DNA of 64,000 bases. It comes from Roseovarius halotolerans (GTDB lineage: Bacteria; Pseudomonadota; Alphaproteobacteria; Rhodobacterales; Rhodobacteraceae). Each line of letters starts with the position of its first letter. The stretch's first letter is position 1. Below, piece after piece: positions 57,278 through 64,000 of this stretch. The stretch spans positions 62,001 to 126,000 of the forward strand of contig NZ_FWFU01000003.1 of the NCBI RefSeq assembly GCF_900172255.1, read 5' to 3'. The translations under genes were made by a program, and so were the position numbers. The notes under the pieces were generated by a model. That model was not told the origin of the DNA and made no database searches. It saw only the letters and a program-made list of their open reading frames with translations.

Positions 57278-58264
57278 ATGGCCGACGGCAGCATTGACAT
57301 GAACGCCAAACCCACCGAGGAAATCTCCGTTCGCGAGGTGTTCGGAATTGACTCCGACATGATCGTCAAGGGATTCCCCGAGCGCACCGAGCGCGTGCCC
57401 GAGCATGACAGCACCTACAAGTTCGATCCCGACACCACGTTGGCGATCCTTGCGGGCTTCAGCCATAACCGCCGGGTGATGATCCAAGGCTATCACGGCA
57501 CCGGCAAATCCACCCATATCGAACAGGTGGCCAGCCGGCTGAACTGGCCCTGCGTGCGGGTCAATCTGGACAGCCACATCAGCCGCATCGACCTGATCGG
57601 CAAGGACGCGATCAAACTGCGCGACGGCAAGCAGGTGACCGAATTCCACGAAGGCATCCTGCCCTGGGCTCTGCGCAACCCGACCGCCATCGTGTTCGAC
57701 GAATACGATGCCGGGCGCGCCGACGTGATGTTCGTGATCCAGCGCGTGCTCGAGGCCGACGGCAAGCTCACACTGCTCGACCAGAACGAGGTGATCTCGC
57801 CCAACCCGTATTTCCGCCTGTTCGCCACCGCCAACACGGTTGGCCTCGGGGATACGACGGGGCTTTATCACGGCACCCAGCAGATCAACCAGGGCCAGAT
57901 GGACCGCTGGAGCCTAGTGGCGACGCTAAACTATCTCAGCCACGACGCCGAAACCAATATCGTGCTGGCCAAGAACCCCGTCTACAACACCGCCGCCGGG
58001 CGCAAGACCGTCAGCCAGATGGTCACCGTCGCCGACCTGAGCCGCACTGCCTTCATGAATGGCGAGCTCAGCACGGTGATGAGCCCGCGCACCGTGATCG
58101 CGTGGGCGCAGAACGCCACCATCTTCCGCGATGTGGGCTATGCGTTCCGGCTGACCTTCCTCAACAAGTGCGACGAGCTCGAACGCCAGACCGTGGCCGA
58201 GTTCTATCAGCGCTGCTTTGACGAGGAACTGCCCGAAAGCGCGGCCAGCATGAGCCTGGGGTGA
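57278..58264 (+). CDS. cobS: Cobaltochelatase ATPase subunit CobS
   Basis: A 328-residue AAA+ ATPase of the aerobic cobalt chelatase (CobNST). Walker A is GYHGTGKST (71-79), Walker B region [14 protein letters not shown], and [12 protein letters not shown] is sensor 1. It energises insertion of cobalt into hydrogenobyrinate a,c-diamide in vitamin B12 synthesis. AAGGA lies before the ATG. CobN is not in the window. It is separated from cobT by 136 bases that hold a dispersed repeat. Confidence 0.97.
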   Translation: MADGSIDMNAKPTEEISVREVFGIDSDMIVKGFPERTERVPEHDSTYKFDPDTTLAILAGFSHNRRVMIQGYHGTGKSTHIEQVASRLNWPCVRVNLDSHISRIDLIGKDAIKLRDGKQVTEFHEGILPWALRNPTAIVFDEYDAGRADVMFVIQRVLEADGKLTLLDQNEVISPNPYFRLFATANTVGLGDTTGLYHGTQQINQGQMDRWSLVATLNYLSHDAETNIVLAKNPVYNTAAGRKTVSQMVTVADLSRTAFMNGELSTVMSPRTVIAWAQNATIFRDVGYAFRLTFLNKCDELERQTVAEFYQRCFDEELPESAASMSLG

Positions 58265-58309
58265 GCCGTCAGGCACAAGGATACCGCGGCGCGAAAGGCC
58301 GCGGAACAT

Positions 58310-58372
58310 GGGGGCGCTGCCCCCGCCGCGCCTCCGGCGCGACTCCCCCGAGGTATTTTTCGCCAGATGAAG
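58310..58372 (+). repeat. Dispersed Rhodobacterales intergenic element, copy D
   Basis: Starts with the same GGGGGCGCTGCCCCC hairpin and CGCGCC/GGCGCG stem as copy A, then CTCCCCCGAGGTATTTTTCG and CCAGATGAAG. It sits within the cobS-cobT operon; if it terminates, cobT would need its own promoter. Confidence 0.85.
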
Positions 58373-58400
58373 ACCACCGGGGCTGAGGGAAAGGGCGAAG

Positions 58401-60278
58401 ATGGCGCAGAACAGTGACAACCCGGCCGATCCGTTCAAGAAGGCGCTGGCCGAAGCGACCAAGGTGCTGGCCGACGACCCCGAACTGACCGTCAGCTATT
58501 CGGTCGATCCCGCGGGCCTGACCGGCGACGCAATGCGCCTGCCCCAGATCAGCCGCCGCATGACCCGCGACGAGGTGCTTCAGGCGCGCGGCACCGCCGA
58601 TGCGCTGGCGCTGCGCCACCGCTATCACGACGCCAAGACCCATGCGCGCTACAATCCCGCCGGCGAGATGGCGCGCGACCTGTATGAGGCGATGGAAACC
58701 GCCCGCTGCGAGGCGATCGGCGCGCGCGAAATGCCCGGCACCGCGGGCAATATCGACGCCAAGATCGGCGCCGAGGCCGACCGTCTGGGCTATGGCGAGA
58801 TCACCGATCGCGCCGATGCGCCGCTGGCCACCGCCGCGGGCTATCTCGTGCGCCACCTTGCGACCGGGCGCGACCTGCCCGCGGGCGCGCAGAACGTCAT
58901 GGGCCTCTGGCGCGATTTCATCGAGAGCCAGGCCGGCGACACGCTCGGGACCATTCAGGACATCCTGGCGGATCAGACCGAGTTCGCCCGCTTTGCGCGC
59001 GAGGTGATCCGCGATCTGGGTTATGGCGACCAGCTGGGCGATGACCCGGACGCGCCCGATGACGATCAGGACGAGGACGCCGAGACCTCGCCCGACGAGG
59101 ACGAACAGCCCGACAGCTCTGGCCAGGATGACAGCGACGAGAACGACTCCGAAGCCAATCCCGAGCAGAGCCAGGAAGAGCAGCAGGACGAGGCGCAGGC
59201 CCAGGTCTCGATGGACGACCTTGCCGACGAGGAGATGAGCGACGAGGCCGAGCTCCCCGAGGGCGAGGCCCCGATGGAGCCGCCCGATGCCCACCCCGTT
59301 TCGGATGCCGACCCGGATTACACCGTCTATTCCACCGAATATGACGAGGAAATCCGTGCCGAGGAGCTGGCCGAGCCAGTCGAACTGGAGCGTCTGCGTG
59401 CCTATCTCGATCAGCAGCTCGACCCGCTCAAGGGCGCCGTCAGCCGGCTGGCCAACAAGCTGCAGCGCCGCCTTCAGGCACAGCAGAGCCGCAGCTGGGA
59501 ATTCGACCGCGAGGAAGGCATCCTCGATGCCGGGCGCCTTGCGCGCGTGGTCGCTAACCCGACGACGCCGCTCAGCTTCAAGGTCGAGAAGGACATGGAA
59601 TTCCGCGACACGGTCGTGACGCTGCTGCTGGACAATTCCGGCTCCATGCGTGGCCGTCCCATCTCGATCGCGGCGATCTGCGCGGATGTGCTGGCGCGCA
59701 CGCTCGAGCGGTGCAGCGTCAAGGTCGAGATCCTGGGCTTCACCACCCGCGCCTGGAAGGGCGGTCAGAGCCGCGAGGCGTGGCTCAACGAAGGGCGCGC
59801 GCAACTGCCCGGCCGCCTCAATGACCTGCGCCATATCATCTACAAGTCCGCCGACGCGCCGATGCGGCGCACCCGCGACAATCTCGGGCTGATGATGAAA
59901 GAGGGCCTGCTGAAGGAAAACATCGACGGCGAGGCGCTGGAATGGGCGCATCGCAGGCTGGCACCGCGAAAGGAGGCCCGCAAGATCCTGATGGTGATCT
60001 CGGACGGCGCGCCGGTGGATGACAGCACCCTATCGGTCAATCCCGCGAACTACCTTGAAAAGCACCTGCGCGACGTGATCGCCATGGTCGAGCGGCGCAA
60101 GGCCGTGGAATTGCTGGCCATCGGTATCGGCCATGACGTGACGCGCTATTACGAGCGCGCGGTGACCATTACCGATGTCGACCAGCTTGCCGGGGCGATG
60201 ACCGAACAGCTGGCCGCGCTGTTCGATCCCGATCCGCGCGCGCGGGCACGGGTGATGGGCATCCGCAAGGCGGGCTGA
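58401..60278 (+). CDS. cobT: Cobaltochelatase subunit CobT
   Basis: A 625-residue partner of CobS. The middle (about residues 214-297) is very acidic and disordered, for example [20 protein letters not shown]. The C-terminal von Willebrand A domain carries the MIDAS motif DNSGSM at 411-416, with a second acidic pair in [10 protein letters not shown]. The VWA domain grips CobN or Mg while CobS hydrolyses ATP (family knowledge). The start ATG follows AAAGGGCGAAG. Length and order are as in other alphaproteobacteria. Confidence 0.96.
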   Translation: MAQNSDNPADPFKKALAEATKVLADDPELTVSYSVDPAGLTGDAMRLPQISRRMTRDEVLQARGTADALALRHRYHDAKTHARYNPAGEMARDLYEAMETARCEAIGAREMPGTAGNIDAKIGAEADRLGYGEITDRADAPLATAAGYLVRHLATGRDLPAGAQNVMGLWRDFIESQAGDTLGTIQDILADQTEFARFAREVIRDLGYGDQLGDDPDAPDDDQDEDAETSPDEDEQPDSSGQDDSDENDSEANPEQSQEEQQDEAQAQVSMDDLADEEMSDEAELPEGEAPMEPPDAHPVSDADPDYTVYSTEYDEEIRAEELAEPVELERLRAYLDQQLDPLKGAVSRLANKLQRRLQAQQSRSWEFDREEGILDAGRLARVVANPTTPLSFKVEKDMEFRDTVVTLLLDNSGSMRGRPISIAAICADVLARTLERCSVKVEILGFTTRAWKGGQSREAWLNEGRAQLPGRLNDLRHIIYKSADAPMRRTRDNLGLMMKEGLLKENIDGEALEWAHRRLAPRKEARKILMVISDGAPVDDSTLSVNPANYLEKHLRDVIAMVERRKAVELLAIGIGHDVTRYYERAVTITDVDQLAGAMTEQLAALFDPDPRARARVMGIRKAG

Positions 60279-60408
60279 GGCGCGGGCGCACCCCTCGCAT
60301 CACCGCCGCCTGCACCCCTGCCCCCGCATCGCCCCGGGGCGAACACGATTGATCTTCGCGCATCGCTTCTCTAGCACGTCAGGGTCAGCCACGCTTGCAG
60401 GAGGCCCC

Positions 60409-62220
60409 ATGTTCCAGAGTTTCGACGAGACCGCCCGCCCCGAACAGGGACCGCCGCGTCTGGCGCAGCTGCGTGCGGTGATGGCGGCCGAGGGGCTCTC
60501 GGGCTATCTCGTGCCGCGCGCCGATGCCTTTCAGGGCGAGTATGTCGCGCCCTGTGATGACCGGCTGGCCTGGCTCACCGGGTTCACCGGCTCGGCCGGG
60601 TTCTGCGCCGCGCTGATGGAGCATGCCGGGGTCTTCGTCGACGGGCGCTACCGCACACAGGTCAAGACGCAGGTCGAAACCGGGCATTTCACCCCGGTCG
60701 ACTGGCCCGATATCCGGCTCGCGGACTGGCTTGGCCAGCATCTTGGCGATGGCGCCATCGTCGGGTTCGACCCCTGGCTCTACACACCCGCACAGATCGA
60801 GACCATCGAGACAGGCCTCGCGGGCACCGGCATCGCGCTCAGGCCCTGCGCCAACCTGGTCGACCAAATCTGGGCCGACCGCCCCGCCGCCCCGATGGGC
60901 GCGATCCGCGTCTATCCCGAGGAACTGGCCGGCGAATCCCAGGGCGACAAGCGCCGTCGGCTGGCCGCTGCCCTGCGCAATGCGGGCCATGCGGCGGCGG
61001 TCATCACCTTGCCCGATTCAATCGCCTGGCTGCTCAATATCCGCGGCAGCGACATCCCCCGCAACCCGGTACCCCATGCCTTTGCGGTGCTGCATGGCGA
61101 CGCGCATCTCACGCTGTATGTCGAGGCCGCGAAACTGGACCAGACCGTGCGCGACCATCTGGGCGACGAGGTCACGATCCGCCCGCCCAATGCCTTCGGC
61201 CCGGGCCTGCGCAGCCTTGGCGGGCCGGTGCGGCTCGACAAGGCCAGCGTGCCGCTCTGGGTGGTGGCACAGCTCGACGAATCCAATACCGAGCATGTCT
61301 GGGGCGACGATCCCTGCGTGCTTCCCAAGGCCCGCAAGACCGCCGCCGAAATCGCCGCCACGCGGAACGCGCATCTGCGCGACGGTGCGGCGGTCTGTGA
61401 ATTCCTTGCCTGGTTCGATTCCCAGGAACCCGGCACGATCACCGAGATCGACGTGGTGACGCGACTCGAACAGTGCCGCCGCGATACCGGGCACCTTCTG
61501 GATATCAGCTTCGACACCATCGCCGGGTCCGGCCCGCATGGCGCGCTGGCGCATTACCGGGTGACACATGCCAGCAACCGGGTGCTGCGGGCGGGCGATC
61601 TTCTGGTGCTCGATGGCGGCGGGCAATATCTTGACGGCACCACCGACATCACCCGCACCCTGCCCGTGGGCGAAGTGGGGGACGAGGAATCCGCCGCCTT
61701 CACCCGTGTCCTGCAAGGCATGATCGCCATGAGCCGCACTCGCTGGCCGCGTGGCCTTGCCGGGCGCGACCTTGACGCCATCGCGCGCCATCCCCTGTGG
61801 CTGGCGGATCAGGACTACGCCCACGGCACCGGGCATGGCGTCGGCGTGCACCTCTGCGTCCATGAAGGTCCGCAGCGTCTATCGCGGATGAGCGAGGTGG
61901 CGCTGGAACCGGGGATGATCGTCTCGAACGAACCCGGCTATTACCGCGAAGGCGCCTTCGGCATCCGCATCGAGAACCTTCTCGTCGTCACCGAGGCCGA
62001 AACCCTGCCCGGCGGTGACATGGCCGCGAAACTCTGTTTCGAAACGCTGAACTTCGTGCCGATCGACCGGCGGCTGATCCGCAGCGACATGCTCAGCGCC
62101 CCCGAGCGCAGCTGGATCGATGCCTATCACGCGACATGCCGTGACAATATCGGCCCTCGGCTATCGCAGACCGCACGTCTATGGTTGCGCGACGCGACAG
62201 CCCCCCTGCCCAAAGGGTGA
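60409..62220 (+). CDS. Aminopeptidase P family (M24B) Xaa-Pro peptidase
   Basis: A 603-residue three-domain protein like eukaryotic APP1. Two creatinase-like N-terminal domains precede the pita-bread M24 domain. Metal ligands are visible: two Asp in LDGGGQYLDGTTDITR, His in HGTGHGVGVHLCVHEGP, Glu in SNEPGYYREGAFGIRIEN. It removes N-terminal residues next to proline. GGAGG precedes the ATG at 60409, and an in-frame start at 60349 is less likely. No signal peptide, so cytosolic. Confidence 0.95.
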   Translation: MFQSFDETARPEQGPPRLAQLRAVMAAEGLSGYLVPRADAFQGEYVAPCDDRLAWLTGFTGSAGFCAALMEHAGVFVDGRYRTQVKTQVETGHFTPVDWPDIRLADWLGQHLGDGAIVGFDPWLYTPAQIETIETGLAGTGIALRPCANLVDQIWADRPAAPMGAIRVYPEELAGESQGDKRRRLAAALRNAGHAAAVITLPDSIAWLLNIRGSDIPRNPVPHAFAVLHGDAHLTLYVEAAKLDQTVRDHLGDEVTIRPPNAFGPGLRSLGGPVRLDKASVPLWVVAQLDESNTEHVWGDDPCVLPKARKTAAEIAATRNAHLRDGAAVCEFLAWFDSQEPGTITEIDVVTRLEQCRRDTGHLLDISFDTIAGSGPHGALAHYRVTHASNRVLRAGDLLVLDGGGQYLDGTTDITRTLPVGEVGDEESAAFTRVLQGMIAMSRTRWPRGLAGRDLDAIARHPLWLADQDYAHGTGHGVGVHLCVHEGPQRLSRMSEVALEPGMIVSNEPGYYREGAFGIRIENLLVVTEAETLPGGDMAAKLCFETLNFVPIDRRLIRSDMLSAPERSWIDAYHATCRDNIGPRLSQTARLWLRDATAPLPKG

Positions 62221-62282
62221 CATATTGATGTAACACTCAGACGGCAGAGCAGAACGCATAACAAGATTTGAAAGGGATGGAG

Positions 62283-62624
62283 ATGGCCGATATCACGATA
62301 CGCAAGGCAGAAGGCACCTGGACCGTGCGCGCAGGCGGCGCGGTGCTTGCTGAAAGCAAGAATGCGCTGGAGCTGAGCGAGCCAGGCTATCCCGATGTGA
62401 TCTATTTCCCGCGCGGCGATATCGCCATGGCCTTCCTCGACGACACCGATCACCGCACCACCTGCCCGCACAAGGGCGAGGCGCGGTATTTCTCCATAGT
62501 CACCAAGAGCCAGACCCTCGAAAACGCCGCCTGGAGCTATGCCGACCCCAAGCCCGACGTCGCGCGCATCAAGGACCACCTGGCCTTTTACTCCAGCGAC
62601 ACGGTGACAGTCGAGCGGGTGTGA
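62283..62624 (+). CDS. DUF427 domain protein
   Basis: A 113-residue protein with the DUF427 layout: WTVRAGGAVLAESKNALELSE, VIYFPRGDIAMAFLDDTDHRTTCPHKGEARYFSI and AWSYADPKPDVARIKDHLAFY. The TTCPHKG core with its Cys and His is characteristic. Function is unknown in general. The ATG at 62283 has AAGGG six bases upstream; two other in-frame starts lie within 15 bases. Confidence 0.88.
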   Translation: MADITIRKAEGTWTVRAGGAVLAESKNALELSEPGYPDVIYFPRGDIAMAFLDDTDHRTTCPHKGEARYFSIVTKSQTLENAAWSYADPKPDVARIKDHLAFYSSDTVTVERV

Positions 62625-62630
62625 GGCTGC

Positions 62631-62649
62631 GGGCGGGCGCCGCCCGCCC
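62631..62649 (+). terminator. GC-rich hairpin after the DUF427 gene
   Basis: GGGCGGGC pairs with GCCCGCCC around a three-base loop, 7 bases past the stop. No T-run follows, so rho-independent activity is uncertain. The remaining 200 bases before the convergent ClC gene show nothing else. Confidence 0.5.
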
Positions 62650-62854
62650 CCACCGACATCAGGCACCAGCTGCGGCCTTCAGACCGCCACGCATCGCCGG
62701 GCCGCGTTCCGGATGAGGTCGGCGCGGCGTTCCGGGGTTTTCCGGTACTCGCACGATACAGCGGGGATAACGCAGGTCGGATCGCCCCATCGCAGCCCGA
62801 CACAGCGCGGCTCATCACGGCTGCGCTTCAGCGCGGCTGCCCCCCACCCGCCCG

Positions 62855-64000
62855 TCAGCTATGTTCTTCCTCCGACACGGCGGCCAAGGCGCGGTTATAG
62901 GCCTTGAGCGCATCCACATGGAACAGCGCGCCCATAAGCTCGGGCGGGCTGCCCGCGCCCTTGAGCGTGACCACCGGGATGAAGGGCACGCCCGTGCGCT
63001 CGAAGACCGGCATCGCCGCTTCCAGCGTGGCGGTGCCATCGATATAGGTTCCCTCCTCGATCATCGTCCAGCACCGGTCGGCACTGGCGGCGCGCTCATG
63101 GTCGGTGCCGCGCATCAGCCGGTCGGCCCGGAACATCGCCAGCAGGTAGGTCTGCGGCCCCGCCGCCAGCCGCCTGCCCCGCCGTTCAAGCTGCGTGAGG
63201 AAGAACGAGCGCCGCACCAGCTTGGCGCCAAGCGCGGTGGACATCGACACCGCCACCATCACCGCCAGCCCGGTCTGCCAGTCGCCGGTCAACTCGAACA
63301 CGATAAGCGTGGTCGAGATCGGCGCGCCCAGCACCGCGGCCGCGACCGCCCCCATCCCCGCCAGCGCATACAGCGTGGCCGAGCCCGAGACCTCCGGCAA
63401 GAGCCCGGTCGCGATCAGCCCGAAGGCCAGCCCGGTGAGCGCCCCCACCATCAGCGAGGGCGAAAAGACCCCGCCCCCCATGCGCCCGCCAAAGGTGATC
63501 GCCACCGCCACCACCTTGAGCACCGCAAAGACCACCGCCTCATGCAGCAGAAGCTGCCCTGTCAGCGCCGCCGACGTGGTCTCGTAACCGACCCCGATGA
63601 TATGCGGGAACCAGATCGCCAGCGCCCCCAGCATCGCCCCCGACACCGCCGGGCGCAGCCAGCGCGGCAGGCGTGTGCGCACCTGGACATAGCCCGCCAT
63701 GTCCTCGGCAAAGAAGATCGCATGCATCAGCGCCGTCGCCACCACCCCGCAGACCAGACCCAGCAAGAGGAAGGCCGGCAGCTCCACGTAGAATTCCAGC
63801 ACGCTGGTCACCGGCAGCGTGAATTCGGTGATATCGCCGAATTCCAGCCGGTTGATGATCGTGCCCGCCACACTGGCGATGACGATCGGCGCGAAGGCGT
63901 GGACCGCGAAATGGCGCAGCACCACCTCGAGCGCGAAAAGCGCCCCCGCGATCGGCGCGTTGAACGACGCCGAGACCGCCGCCGCCACCGCGCAGCCCAG
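62855..64000 (-). CDS. ClC chloride channel/antiporter with CBS domains, N-terminal part missing
   Basis: The C-terminal 380 or so residues of a ClC protein; the gene continues past the right edge. Visible are the helix-F/G type segment AAAVSASFNAPIAGALFALEVVL, GGRMGGGVFSPSLMVGALTG (the GxFxP anion-selectivity element), and GSATLYALAGMGAVAAAVLGAPISTTLIVFELTGD. The C-terminal 140 residues form two CBS motifs (TYIDGTATLEAAMPVFERTGVPFIPVV is part of one). The first selectivity filter (GSGIP) and GREGP lie outside the window. It moves Cl- across the inner membrane as channel or H+ antiporter. Confidence 0.9.
   Translation of the reverse strand: MGCAVAAAVSASFNAPIAGALFALEVVLRHFAVHAFAPIVIASVAGTIINRLEFGDITEFTLPVTSVLEFYVELPAFLLLGLVCGVVATALMHAIFFAEDMAGYVQVRTRLPRWLRPAVSGAMLGALAIWFPHIIGVGYETTSAALTGQLLLHEAVVFAVLKVVAVAITFGGRMGGGVFSPSLMVGALTGLAFGLIATGLLPEVSGSATLYALAGMGAVAAAVLGAPISTTLIVFELTGDWQTGLAVMVAVSMSTALGAKLVRRSFFLTQLERRGRRLAAGPQTYLLAMFRADRLMRGTDHERAASADRCWTMIEEGTYIDGTATLEAAMPVFERTGVPFIPVVTLKGAGSPPELMGALFHVDALKAYNRALAAVSEEEHS

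Noticed and set aside
62625-62854. Small genes in the gap before the ClC gene
   Set aside because: Frames there are short, lack ribosome-binding sites and show no protein-like pattern.

Overview
The window is 64 kb of GC-rich, densely coding chromosome from an alphaproteobacterium, almost certainly Rhodobacteraceae in the broad sense (Roseobacter/Paracoccus/Rhodobacter relatives). The evidence is a 14-subunit nuo operon with the extra reading frames typical of that group, the nuoN-birA-coaX-rnj order, the J-domain/cobS/cobT aerobic cobaltochelatase neighbourhood, an FNR-type box, and a dispersed intergenic element ending in a GTATTTT...GATGAAG core that I recognise from Rhodobacterales genomes. 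Species cannot be named from sequence alone. I see no rRNA, tRNA, CRISPR array, insertion sequence or prophage.

Layout. 1-6.6 kb: the N-terminal end of an SDR oxidoreductase, a Hint-domain protein, prfC, a glycosyltransferase, a DEAD-box RNA helicase with a structured leader, and a SpoT-like HD hydrolase. 6.6-28.2 kb, minus strand: nuoA to nuoN with eight interspersed accessory genes, followed past a terminator-like hairpin by birA, coaX and rnj. 28.5-39.7 kb, minus strand: a complete leucine/isovalerate degradation set (ivd, acyl-CoA synthetase, both methylcrotonyl-CoA carboxylase subunits, methylglutaconyl-CoA hydratase, HMG-CoA lyase), with a nitronate monooxygenase, a GST and a DUF1311 protein in the same transcription direction. 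A plus-strand ompW-like gene with an FNR-type box interrupts the set. 39.9-49.3 kb: sugar and envelope genes (DegT aminotransferase, gph, glmU-glmS, a lipoprotein, Kdo transferase, a GT4 glycosyltransferase) and moaA. 49.3-53.2 kb: an M20 amidohydrolase and a class V aminotransferase divergent from a YeeE/YedE sulfur-type transporter. 53.2-64 kb: a DUF4177 protein, a J-domain protein, an msrB / fasciclin / RskA-like anti-sigma / ECF sigma block, cobS-cobT, an aminopeptidase P, a DUF427 protein and a truncated ClC channel.

How the genes work together. The nuo genes build proton-pumping complex I. Its accessory genes are translationally coupled to core subunits, so they probably serve its assembly or stability. 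The leucine cluster converts isovaleryl-CoA to acetyl-CoA plus acetoacetate, and BirA may supply the biotin needed by its carboxylase. glmU-glmS, waaA and the glycosyltransferase feed envelope synthesis. cobS-cobT insert cobalt into the corrin ring. The sigma/anti-sigma/fasciclin/MsrB block looks like an envelope oxidative-stress unit.

Most worth following up: the nuo accessory genes, including a membrane protein that shares its C-terminal helix-hairpin-helix domain with NuoE; the SigK/RskA-like block next to a fasciclin gene; two noncoding arrays of exactly 11-bp units; a 26-bp perfect inverted repeat; and a promoter/operator pair in front of ivd.
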